Positions 26,301 to 37,769 of a DNA stretch of 64,000 nucleotides are shown piece after piece (the stretch's first letter is position 1; every line of letters starts with the position of its first letter). Made by a program: the position numbers and the translations under genes. A model generated the notes under the pieces. It searched no databases, had not been told where the DNA came from, and was given only the letters and a program-made list of their open reading frames with translations. The DNA is taken from contig OX344757.2 in assembly GCA_947034885.2 (NCBI GenBank), positions 2,728,001 to 2,792,000 on the forward strand, written 5' to 3'. The stretch is from Thuidium tamariscinum. Taxonomy: Eukaryota; Streptophyta; Bryopsida; Hypnales; Thuidiaceae.

Positions 26301-27650
26301 ACCTTCTGGCTGAGAGAAATCAACAGCTCGTACACCCTCCCATAATTCATTCAGCTCCCTCATGAGTGGTCGTAGAAATACATCCATACCCTTTCCTGTT
26401 GGTGAGTGCTTCCCTAATATCAGTATGCATAGGGACATGAAAAATTTCTTCGTGACAAACCATGGTTCAAAATTATATATCAACATAAGCACTGGCCATG
26501 TGGACCAATTCGTGTTGCTCAATTTGAAAGGATTCACTCCATCCAGAGTTAATGCAAAACGCATGTTTCGAATCTTCGCCCCAAAGTTACCAAAAACGGG
26601 ATCTGTGTCAACATGCTTCCATGCTGGACTATCAACAACCGAACGCATTATGCCATCTGTACTAACATGTTTTGTATAGCCAGTCAACATACCTGCTATC
26701 TCAATGGATCTCCACATGCGCTTCAAACGAGGAATCAGTGGAAAGTGCCGAATCACTTTTGCGGGTATTGTGGTATTGCCTTCAATCCAACGAGATCGAT
26801 TGCAATGTGGACAAGTGTCCAAATTGGCATACTCCTCTTCAAACAAGATACACCCATCTGAACAAGCATGCACGTTGTTATAAGTCAATCCCAGTTTCCG
26901 TATACTCCGGCGGGCTATATAATGCGAAGATGGCAACTTGTTATTCGCTGGTAGCAGATCCGTTGACAAGTACCGCAGCAGCTCATCTGCGAACTTGTTG
27001 CTGACACGAAAAACTGTGCACATGTTCATCAATACAATTGTGGCCAAGACGACGCTACTCTTTGATCCTGCGTACAACGGTGTCGTGGCTTGCTCATATA
27101 GTTCCTCTAATCCATCCATGGTATCACTACCGGAGTCATCATTCTCTTCAACATGAACACTATCAAGAACCTCTACATGTAGGGCATCTCCTCGATCGAA
27201 GGCCTCCATTACTTGACGATGAACCTCATGATGCTCATCTAAACCTGGATCGCGGCCACCGTTCGCCGCATCATCTGGAAAGGCTGATTCAGGATTTTCC
27301 ATTACATCGTCTGCAATTGTGCTCGGAGAAGCAGCATCTACAATATCATTGTCATATGCTTCATCTTCCACCTAGATCCCGCGTTCTGGATAACCATCTA
27401 TGGGATCACCTCCAATCATAGACTTCACAAGAAAAGGATCTCTACCCACATCCGCGTGGTGTTTGCGGATGACCTCGATTGTTTTCCGACGTCCTCCATG
27501 ACAATTGCGACAAGGACATCTGAAGCCCCTCACATCTTGTTCAGTAGCTACTCGAAGTTCTGTTTGCAAAATCAAATCTCCTATTGGGATATGTCGTAAA
27601 GCTTGTCCATCTGTAGTGAAGCGTACATGTGCACTGTTTGAAGTCATCTT
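23350..27650 (-). pseudogene. TNP2-type CACTA transposase, interrupted by three stops
   Basis: Transposase of En/Spm elements: DNA cutting and joining in the nucleus. Exons on the minus strand: 27650-25872, 25631-25284, about 25015-24462, 24184-23350. Recognisable order: CPCRNCHGG near the N terminus; an acidic linker; TNP2 core with CPHCNRSRW, FPLIPRLKRMWRS, DSPAWKHVD, LTLDGVNPF, GKGMDVFLRPL and SDFPTYG; LLDVMHCEKNIC; HDYHVLMQQ; FPPTFLNVMTHLPVHL and GPVHCRWMYPIERYMKTLK (DUF4218-like); VCDWVRAS with YGFTVANF (DUF4216-like). In-frame stops: TAG 27372-27374; TAG 26265-26267, where relatives have Trp in an LLWTI-like stretch; TGA 24914-24916. The acceptor expected at 25016-25017 is AA instead of AG. 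Everything else stays in frame over four exons, so decay is recent. The ATG at 27650 is the first plausible start. Confidence 0.85.
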
Positions 27651-28099
27651 GAGCAAGGGGACACGTTTCCTCTGTACTATGCGGAGCTCATGAATCACTT
27701 AGCAGTAGTCGTTGTAATGCCTGTTCACGTTTCTGCAGAACAACAAGGTGTAATGCTTTCTCAGAATTTTATGAGAAACCGTCTTGTTGTTGCAAGAGCT
27801 GTCCTGAAAATTGGATCCCCCCTAAAGAAGATGCCTAATTCCATGACAATCCTTCACAAGAGCCTCTGCAAGCAGATATGGAAGAACAACGCTTTCTCTG
27901 CATCAATAGAATTTTCGAGAGTATTACCCTACCTAGTTGAAGTACATAATGGTCGAACTCTACAGTAAGTGCCCTTCTACATATATAAGTTACGATACAA
28001 ACGATTAGGAAAACATAAATTGAACACCCCCAAAAAAAAGGTGCTCTCTTAGAGAAAATGTACCTTCGCACACGGTTTGTACTAATCACTTTTACAATT

Positions 28100-31000
28100 G
28101 CCTATCTACCAAGAATGTGTAATTCTGAATCCTCCAAGTGTACCAAAGCAGACAATTAATTTTGAACCACGAAGAATACCCACACTGGTGACACGAAATG
28201 TTCTACGAATGTTCCCCACAACAACTTTCATGCACTGATTGAGTGAATGTACTTTAAGGTTTTCATCCTGAATTAGGTGACATCCTCTGATATTTGTTTG
28301 TCTTCCAAAGGTAGAGGTCGCTTTCATCTACATTTTGAAGCACTTTCTTAGGTGTTTTTCTGCCACATTCTTTTCCCTAGTCCAGAATGGCATGAAGTAG
28401 ATTTTTAAAAAAGGATGCAATGAAGTACCAGGCTATAACATAGTTGCCACCTTCAGGATGCAAGCAGGTATTGACATTCTTGGACTCTTTTCTCTGATTT
28501 CAAGCAAAATTTAACACTATTTGAAGTGAGAACATGAGGATAGAAGGAGTAGGCAGAAGACATCAACTCTGCATGAATTATTACATGTGACCTTCATGTG
28601 TTCTACCATGAATAATGTACTTAGAACTTCCACTATTCAACTGAACAACTATTTAATACAGCATTTGTTCCTAATGGTCATATGTAAAATAGTCATGTTC
28701 CTATTAAATAGTGCAGATTGCCACTCAGTGTATGTGAAACACCTTACGCAATACTAATGAAGAATTAGTAATACAAAAGCACTATAAAGAAGTTGTTTTG
28801 GAATAAGGGGTCCCCAAATAAGCGCAGTCCCGAAAGACATCATGAGACAGGGACGTACTAAGGTTCATGTAATTTGTCTGTTTTGAAGAACTTGACAGGT
28901 TCAGCTAACCCTTGGAATATTCAACTAACATACAGTGATATTGTGAATTTTTAATTCAACACAAAATAAGGTAAGAATAGGCGAATACGCTTTGTTTTTA
29001 AGCATTCTTTGCAACAAGGTTTCAAGATCGTCATTTCAGCAGTCCGTGAGGTTCATTTCCAAATGTGTATCAATGTTCTGTGCCACTGAAAATTTTAAGA
29101 TGGAAAACTGGAGTTTGCAAAATCCTATTTTATGAAGTTCAAGTACAGTTGAGGAGAACCACAGTACCAGTGACATACAAGGGAGTGCGACCATGAGCAT
29201 TTCCTACTTCTGAACGCTTTAAGGAACAAGGAACAAGTCTGCAGTGCCGAAACTCCTGCACTGAATTCGCTCTAAATGAGTGTGCTCGAACAAAAACTAC
29301 TGACAAAAGAGGAAAACGAAAAATACTATGGACTGACAAAGTTGTTCTAGTCTATTTTCAGTGGCCACCCTATGATGCCACAGATGGCGGCCTCTCATGA
29401 TTCAAACTCCGATTAGGACTGTGGATCCTATGACAACAATTCCATTCAAAATACACTTCCATCTGTAAGAAGCTTTCATGAAGACACACTTCCTGATGAG
29501 TCAACTACACTACTAGAACTAGCCATGTCGGCAAAGACCAAGGCACTCAGCCAATTTTCATAGTCATATTCCAAACTCTCGAAGGGAAAAACTCCATTAT
29601 AAAACCAGGACATGCAATAGAGATTGCTGTAGTAAATGTCAGTGACAGTTTCGGGCATGAATTCCTTCGTGCGCACAAGACCTTCATCATACCAAGACAT
29701 GTGTTCCATATAATGAAAAAGGAGTTCCTGTAGGTACCGTTCATGTGCCTCCTCGTAGTCTTCGAAGTCATATGAAGGCGTCAGCTCATCCTCATCATGT
29801 TGGCACAACATATCCATCTTGGTCAGACTTGCAAAGAGCAAGGCCTAAGCATGTAAGTCATTCGCCCCATTGTTGAGGCTCAGTGAATGAGTCGCATACA
29901 GAGTAATATGCACCGTGCTCTGCAATTGCTGCAAACGTGAAGTTAATGAACCGAATAAGTGTGGAGGAAACAGGGAATTGCGTAAATTAACAATGACTTC
30001 AAATGCCATACCGTGGCCAATCTGAACACACTGTGAAAACTGAATTTGTCATTGACCTCGCAGAAGGGCAAATTTAAGAAAAGAACTGCATGAAGCCTTC
30101 TGCAGTTCGCAGTCGGTGTCACGTTCCTATTTTCAAGAGTACACCTCTGCACAGACAGTGTCGACAGCGCTGAACCCTAATTCCAATCCAATTCCGACAG
30201 TACTTCTTCCTTGCGGCAGTACCGCGATGACTGAGGTAGCTTTCCGGCATTTCACCAAAAGGAACTGCATCTTGCAATACAAGATGCTATGAGGACAAGA
30301 ACTTACTTCGATGCCACCGATGCTGTGCAAGGGAACTGATATTGTCGAGGAAGAAAAATGAAAGCACTGTGCATAGAATTTGCGCAAGTGATAAGCAGAT
30401 TGAAGGAACTGATGACGACTATGAAGAACGACCTGCAACATAGTCCATTTGCACGGAAATTGGTATTCCACAATTGGAAAGGGATGGACGCACCGGATCA
30501 AACGAATTCGGATGCCATGTTCGCTTAAAAAAGGGCCCCAACAGAACAGCACAAATTGGAGAAGAAGGTGACATACTTGGCGTACGCTTTAAAGAGTCCT
30601 CGGAAAAAGCTCCCGTGGCTCCCTATCGAACAGCAAAGCTGGACGTCTGTTATGCGCACTGCACACACAGAGTGACGGACTGTAAGAAAGTCGCCTTCAA
30701 ACACGAAGACGGCTATCTTCTCCCAAGCTCACAGATCTACATAGCCGACTTTATGGTTCAAAATTTTACAAATCTGAGGAGCACTGTCGTAGTAGGCGTA
30801 CGCGACATCGGATTCAAGTGAATGGATCCAGAAATCACTAGAGAACGCTTGTTGTCGTTGAAGCTGACATTAGCATGTGTCCACATGTCGCTCTGTGGAC
30901 GGTCAGTTCCGTCATCGGAGAGCACTGCCTGTCCCGTGGGGACTTGGCACTTTTGGCCTAAACCCTAATTAGTGAGAGGGTTTTCGACTGGCACTCCTGT

Positions 31001-32241
31001 AGTTCATGAGACATGGAAGTCAGTAGTATTGGAGAGAGGTACGCAGGGAAAGTGGGATTCACGCAACATTTGTAGAGATTGGAAGTTGGAGGTACAAAAG
31101 TCAGTGACGAAGGAGTGAGCATGTTCCAACATTTTGTAACGCAGTTGGCAATCGAAGTTGCGAACGCTTCCATGACTGCCGATCCAAGCTACAGCGGAGT
31201 CCTTACGAAGAGTCCGGGTATGCAATTGCGCTCAGACGTTGCGGGCTATGGAAGTAGCAGAGCGGCGGCATTCACAGGGACCAAGGCAATAGCGACAGCG
31301 TCATCAAATTTAGGTCGCCAAAATGTGGTACGTCTCGTGCCTTCAATTCTGTGCAGTCTTTCCGAATACCACATACCAAGTTTGCTCCTCCATAGGTTGT
31401 GCTGTTGCACACTCCAATTAGTAGAAGTTCATGTTTTGTAGCTATTGATGTGGTTTGATGACGTTGTCGAAGTTGAAATGGCGTCGCGGCCTTAGGTCAG
31501 CACTTGGTAGTAGTAGGTGGTTTTAGGATATACGTAGGTAAGGACACACATCAATGACACCTATATGAAGATTGCGGCGTACTCTTCCTCCCTCAACGTC
31601 TGAAACAATTTTGAGATCTGTTTGCAGTGACGTCCCTTCTTACATGCAATACCACGTTAGTTGCATTAGCATTCAAGTTCTCGGATTGGACTTGTGCAGT
31701 GGTGAGGCCTGTCACGCGAGGTCTGTCGTCAGTCACTGTTCTTGCTGCGTGATGTGGAGTGGTTTACTTGAATTTGAGTTCAATTGTTAGTACTCGAACT
31801 TCTCATGCATGCACATGCCTGTACTATTTCCACGGGCTCATACTGTGCTCATGAGAGCAGGTGCTGTAAAGTGTAGATGTATATTTGTGAAAGTTATAAA
31901 GATTGGTCGTTGGTAGCTTGGCAGATGCACGTCGGAATTCAGTGTCGTAGACAGGAATTTCTCATGAATCTGATCCATTGCTGCATGTGTGTGCACTGAG
32001 AATCTCTTGCTTTGTAATGAAGTTTTTAGAATGAGCTCAGCAGTAGTCGTGTGTGGTCTTACTCAAGTCGCCGGAGTGTCATTGTAAGCGACGCTGACAG
32101 GGAAGATGTCATGGAAAACGGTCTTGTTTTTTTATTCTATGTCTGCTGCGAACGAAACGTTGAGAATTATTCATGTTAATTGTGGAACGGGAGATGGTCG
32201 TAGGTGTTGTTCTAATGAATTGATCTTGCATCACTGAGCAG
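28100..32241. other. Middle region of the CACTA element between its two genes
   Basis: Lies between the divergent transposase and accessory genes and so should contain their promoters. Apart from the small acidic frame at 29476-29817 there are open frames at 30474-30821 and 31079-31441 (+) whose composition looks partly coding, possibly early exons of the plus-strand gene. None can be assigned to a family. No core promoter motif is clear. Confidence 0.3.
29476..29817 (-). CDS. Small acidic protein inside the CACTA element, unknown
   Basis: An ATG frame of 113 codons lies upstream of the transposase gene on the same strand. The predicted protein is strongly acidic and rich in aromatic residues (DFEDYEEAHERY, HYMEHMSWYDEG, ESLEYDYENW) with a serine-rich end. 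I recognise no family. It could be a separate CACTA accessory protein or an upstream exon of the transposase transcript: a good acceptor (TGCTTAG) lies on the minus strand just before it, at about 29847. Composition is unlike random AT-rich DNA, but being real remains uncertain. Confidence 0.35.
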   Translation of the reverse strand: MDMLCQHDEDELTPSYDFEDYEEAHERYLQELLFHYMEHMSWYDEGLVRTKEFMPETVTDIYYSNLYCMSWFYNGVFPFESLEYDYENWLSALVFADMASSSSVVDSSGSVSS

Positions 32242-35200
32242 AAGGAAGCCGAGAGGTTTGTTCATTGGACGCGACCTCGACTCAGGATGGTTGCATTAGG
32301 AGGAAAATCGCTAAAGAAAAGGAGTTTGTCATCGAAGGCGGTGAAGGACCAAAGAGGAGCAACCGTCGGCCACAAGACATGTATGGCCGTGCTGAGGCGG
32401 AGAGGAGAAGCAAGCAGACAAATGACAGGCCCAGCTCTAGTTCAAGCAAAGGTAAGGGCAAGTCCGTTCAAGTGACTCCTCCACCGAAGAAGATGAAGGT
32501 GCCTAGTCGAGCCCACTCTGTTTCTGAAGCGGAGGAAGATGCTGAGGACGATCATGACTGGAGGTCAGTGACTTCATTCACTTTCATTCCCTGTGTGCCT
32601 CTCTTGAACGCACGTAACTGCAGTTCGTTGTCTTTGGATTCTTGGTTTTCCCTGATTTTGGGGTGCCTGAACTGTGCCTTACTGTTTGATCCCTGTTTCA
32701 TGAAACGGCTATGTCTGATGCAGAGAACGTCCGGCTTTGGTCAAGCGACGTCAAGTTGCTTTTGTGCTATTCATTAGAAGTGAAACCAGATCCACATTGT
32801 AGGCAAATGGAAAGTAAAGCTTGAATGATGGTACGGATTTTCAGCATGGAGGGCCAAGTTGTGGGCGGAATAGTTCCATGTGTAGTCATGTTTTTCTTCC
32901 ATGTTTTCTTTAATAGGCTCTCCAACCTCGAAGTAGGTCTTCACAAGGCAAGATTAGCATGCCAGAACTGGAGCGTACTCCACTTGCAAGAAGAGACGTA
33001 CAGATGTCAGTAGCAGTCGCTGAATTCCTGATAGCATTATTTAGGTCGTTCTGTGCTTCTGTGCACAGCATGAAGCTGAGTTTGCCTAAACCACTTTCCA
33101 ATTCTAAGTGAGGTTCACAGTGTAGGTGCATGTCTGCACCAACTTTCTGACTTCGAAGTGCACTTCTCGCTTCACGGCGCACTGTACTTTGCGCTTCACA
33201 TGGTGTTCACGACGTGGAGGTGCAGGTGCATGTTCTCTGAATTAAATCTTTGCGTGTGTGTGTATTCAGCGGTGAGGAGGGAACAGATGGAGACGACTCG
33301 TTTTCCGATGACAGCGACGACAACGATCCAGGGTCGGAGGAACCACATCGAAGTCACTATTGTCGTGAAAAAGTCCTCAAGAAGCCAGTGACGCTTGACA
33401 TAAATGGCTTACCATGGGGGAACATGAAGGAATGTCTATCAGATGACATCAAAAAATACGCGAAGAGCTTGGATCCCACCGCTAATTGGGAGTCCCAGCC
33501 ATCAGCGCTGAGATCTCAGCTCTTCAGACGCCTGTATAAAGGTGTGTTTTCCTTGAACACAAACTTCGTGAAGGTATCCAGTTTGTAGCTATCATGCATG
33601 CAGTACGCGTATGTTGTTCACCGATGTCTCACAGAAGGTAGACTGCCGTATATGCTTCGGGTAGTTCAAATTCTATCAAGTTCGATGCGTGCAGTAGAGA
33701 CATGCAGGCGACAGTGACAGTCTTTTGTCTGAACAGTACTTATAGTCATGAATGTTTATTCTTCACTAACGGACCTGAGACTTCTGTAGAATGCTTCTGT
33801 GCAGAGTGGGATATGTTGGGACAGTCTTTTCGGCTAAGTGAGAAGTGGGTAGGGCCAATTTGCACCAAGGTCTTGATTACCAGGCGTTGGAGACTGAACA
33901 AGTTAATTGACGCTGGTCAGTTGAAGCCCGCTGATATGACGTAGGAGTAATGGAACCTGCTTGTGAGAAGACAGTCAACGAAGGATTCTCAAATCTTATC
34001 CGAGCACATGAGGTCAATTTCGCAAGGCAAGGGCTCTAAATTGGCTCAATTAAAAGCCATTGAGAAAGATGCCATAGTGAAGCTGGTAAGACGCTTGTGT
34101 ATGAAGTTGTTTCTAATTTTAAAAAAACCGGATTTGTGCTAAGTGGGAGCTTGCTTGTTTTGTGTTCAAATATTTTTATTGCCAACAGTTCTGCAGTGTC
34201 ACGGAAGCTGTGAATCGTCATTGACGTTGTGATGGTACGAAATGTGCTTCAGAACATGAATCTTCTGTTCTTTTTTTGGTGCGGCTTGGATCTGAATCTC
34301 GTTTTCATGACATGCTTGTTCTTATCATTGAACACAGACTTTGTAGCACAATCACAAGCCGTATCAAACGGAAATAACAGATGAAGTGGCGCGAGAGTAT
34401 ACGAGGCAGCAACTGGAGAAAAGAAAGGCGGCACTCCAGAGGGGTTCAGACATGGACGACGTCCGTACTCGCGTTGTCGACATGGAAGAGACTGTCTCAC
34501 GTCTCGAAGAAAAACTTGGAGCGTCGCAGATATGAATGGAAGATATGCTCAAGGCTTTCATGGCAGCACAGACTGCTGCACCAGGGCCTTCTCGTCGGAG
34601 TTGGAGTCCCATTCCGCGTTCTAGAGATGTACGTGACCAAGCAGGTCTGTTTTGCGGGAACAGTATGTCCGTTGGACCCAGTAATGTGCCTTTGCACAAA
34701 GCTACGACGATTTTTACAACTGATCTCCCTGAAGAGCATGTCGGTGATGTTCGAGGTTCACTTCGCAAAGGAACGAGTTCAGACCATCAAGAAGATGAAT
34801 TCCTGAAAGCTCTATTAGAAGAGCATGATGAAGTGCTGGGCTTGGCGGACGGATCAAAATCCCCGGACACGATCGTATTGAACGGAGAAGGCGCCGACAT
34901 TGCACATCCAATAGTGAAGGACGTGATCCCACAGCCGCAGGAGATAGACGTCTCTATTTCGCCGCCAGGCCAAAGTGTACAGTCTTCGATCCCAAATGAG
35001 GTGAGGCATGTGCATGTGGATCTGCATTACGGAGTGCTGACAGGATTGTCGGTAGTCATTTGAGAAGAAGTCACGACAATTTTCTCATTCAAGAAAGACT
35101 TGTTCTTGTGTTGTAGGCCAAGAGACTGAGGATTACTGATGCACTTCATGTGGTTAGTTTCATACATAGTGGAGACTTTCATTTTGAGCCTGCTTTGTGC

Positions 35201-35993
35201 AAAACTCATTTCGTCGATGCTGTGAGAGCAGGCGGAAGCTTCAGTGGAGCCTACGTGTTGTCCAAGGCAGAATTTAATCCAGTCGCAACTTTTGAAGTCA
35301 CCGATTCAGAGTGCTACATCCAAGCCAACAAAAAATCCGGCCGCAAAGGTTTGTCATACTTTCAGAGTTCAGTAATTGGCAGATGTGGTCACTAATGCGC
35401 AATTCACATGCCAGGAGTGGAACATGATGTGAGAAGCACAACCGCATGCTAGACAGCTGTAGTAAAATGAATTTTCTCCATCATCATGAAATGCAGTTCA
35501 CGAAGGAATTCGAATGTAAAGAAGGTGTTCATGAAGTTCACTGTCCACCCGTTGTTGCAGGGAGTGAATGGGAAGAAGCCGGAGTCTTCCAAGAGGAAGT
35601 GAAGAGGGGACCTCGTCTGGAAGACGGTTAGTCCGTTTGTTTGTCTTTTAGTTGGCATAAGGAAGAACTTTTTTTCTGATAGAATTCACTCCGGTACACT
35701 GTTATAGTAGGACTCATTGTACTGAGTTTGTCATTGGGTGGTAAGTTGCCATTGCGAAGCAGTACTTATCCAGGTTATGCACTGCTTACAAGTACAGGAG
35801 CCTCTGAAATCTTGTTGCTGTTAGTGATCACAGAGGAGGACTAACGCATGTCACTTTTGTTGTCCTTGTCTTCCGTGCTTCAAGAACAGTTGTAGGAACG
35901 GACGGCAAACAATTTTGTGGGCCACAATGTGAAAAGAAGCTGGCATGTTGGAAGGCCGGATCACACCCGTCCATGAACATTGTGAATAAGAAG
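32242..35993 (+). pseudogene. CACTA accessory (TNPA/Transposase_24-like) gene, with premature stops
   Basis: A second gene diverging from the transposase. Exons inferred from GT-AG sites and frame: 32242-32563, 33270-33541, 33805-34085, 34347-35000, 35117-35348, about 35561-35626, 35896-35993. All junction phases agree. Order: basic, serine-rich segment (SSSSSKGKGK, PPPKKMKVP, a likely nuclear signal); acidic run DSFSDDSDDND; a central region with FRLSEKW and RRWRLNKLIDAG; then WNLLVRRQS and GKGSKLAQLKAIEKD, like the accessory proteins of plant CACTA elements; a coiled coil (QQLEKRKAALQ, MEETVSRLEEKL); an acidic part; a Cys motif FCGPQCEKKLAC. In-frame stops: TAG 33942-33944, TAA 33948-33950, TGA 34533-34535. 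Such proteins bind subterminal repeats and assist the transposase. The family call is by pattern and position; the N terminus and later exons are unsettled. Confidence 0.5.
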
Positions 35994-37690
35994 GTGATGT
36001 TGTGTTCATGTATGACTTGTAGGTACAGAGTTCATGACAATGACAAGGTACCACAAGGAATTTAAACCAAAAAAAATTTTCAACTTTTTTTTAGAAGTAG
36101 GACGTAGACTATGGAAGGGTGCATCCCCTTTTGTTCAAGGCTCAAAATTTTAATGCAAACAGTGCCTTGGAATGCACCGATTGTATAGAACACCCGTGTC
36201 AGCTTCTGTTGCTCAACAATGTATGTTCTGGTCATGTTTGCCATCACTATTCATTGAAGAAGTACTGATCACTGTTCAGTAGTGCAGTGAAGAATGGGCA
36301 TGACTGAGCATTTTGATTGTTAGAGAAGGCTTGCGTAAACCCTTCTTTGTAATTTAACATCATCAGTTAGATTTGTTGTGTACCGTTTTTGACTGCAAAG
36401 ATACAGGGGTTGGAAGGTACTTCAAAGAATATGTGCATGCCTGTGCGAGACAAAGTGACTTCATGGTCGAAACACAGAGCGCATGTACCATAGAATCTGA
36501 GATTTCTTGCAGTCAGGAATGTAGAACGCTGTGATTCTTGTGGAAAACGTCATACCTACGGACAAGTCAGATGTTACTACAGTCATGGCATTGCATCGCA
36601 GAGGCATCTTAAGCAATTTATATAATGTCCGTGCGAGCTTGAGGTGGCAGTGCTTTGAAACGCTTAACGGTAGACGTGACGTTAGCATGACAATGCTTTT
36701 GGTAATGCAAGAAATCATGAGTGTCAAGTCCAGTTCCTCGAAAGTCTTTAGCAGTGGATGGAGAAAACGTCCATGGCAACCTAAGCCATACTCTTCAACA
36801 CAGAACTAATGTCCACGGTTCCTTATTTTAAACAACAACGCTACTTGAAGGTCAGAGGAACAAGTGAATTTCAACTACTGTTTAGGACACGAGACGCAGT
36901 CCACAACACTGAACTTGTGTCCACACTTCCTTTCGTTCGACAGCGTTGGCATCTGATGTTCGGAAGTGCATGTCCACAGCGGCACAACATAGAACATTTG
37001 AGCTTCACTGATCAGTGTATCCAAAAACATAGGTGGCTTGAAATTCAGTGAGGTCCCACAAAAAAACAGGTTTGCAAAGACTAATGGTTGATGTCAAAAT
37101 GAAGTCCAGAACGCTTTCATTGGGTTCAAGAAGTTGTTCGTATCGACACCACGATCTCTACGATGTAGTCCACATCGTTTGCTGTGCTTAAGAGGCATTT
37201 GCAGTTGAACGACAATATCGTGGACCTCCTTCTGCAGAGTGTTCAGCAGGCATATGAAACTAGGTTTTCATAATCGTCGTCGCGTCAAGCGGATCGTAGC
37301 ACGACATCGTTATACAAAGTCCTGCATGCGGCCACCTCCTATGTGCAAACGCCACGTGTCGCGAGTTGGGCAACGTCGAAATTTTCAGTCTTCCATGAAG
37401 GGGCAAACCGGGAAATAAGTCCTGTCAGACGTGGCAACATTTGGTAATGACGTGGAAATGACGTGGCAATGATGTGGCAAGGTCTTGTTACATGGAGCAG
37501 GGCCGCAAATAAGCTGTTCTCAGCGATGTTTTGCTTCAACAGGGCATTTTGACGGCATGTTGTATCGTGTTTTCTGCTTGTCAGTTATAAGGGATTTTGG
37601 GTGACGCTGTTGTTTACACGTATGGGTGTTTTCTACATCAAGTTCTCTTGTTTGGGCATCTATCACAAACAACAATGCTTTCTTATAGTG
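35994..37690. other. Right subterminal region of the CACTA element
   Basis: No coding frame is convincing. TGTCCAC is repeated (36810, 36918, 36971), with related GTCCAC sites near 36900 and 37163. The phrase TCCAGAACGC (37108) echoes TTCAGAACGC next to the left end (21840). These are features of a CACTA subterminal repeat region. Whether the accessory gene extends into it is unclear. Confidence 0.4.
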
Positions 37691-37769
37691 AGTATGTGGA
37701 TATAACGAGGACCTTTTCAAGACATTGTCAATGCTGGTAATGAGATCTGGGAATTGGAAATTGGAGCTT

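Larger units (their letters stand above)
21806..37690. mobile_element. CACTA (En/Spm, CMC superfamily) DNA transposon, 15.9 kb
   Basis: The left end is CACTATAAGAAACC (21806 on). The right end reads the same from the other strand, with one mismatch in 14: CACTATAAGAAAGC (ending at 37690). The trinucleotide AGT lies immediately outside both ends (21803-21805 and 37691-37693), which is the 3-bp target duplication of this superfamily. Inside are a TNP2 transposase gene on the minus strand and a second multi-exon gene on the plus strand, diverging from a ~4.5-kb middle region. TGTCCAC recurs near both ends (22000, 22117, 22720; 36810, 36918, 36971), as expected of subterminal protein-binding repeats. 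Ends look intact, but both genes carry premature stops, so self-mobilisation is unlikely without help from another copy. Confidence 0.92.

Noticed and set aside
26362-27421. Plus-strand frames of 60-127 codons opposite the transposase
   Set aside because: Antisense shadows of the conserved TNP2 frame.
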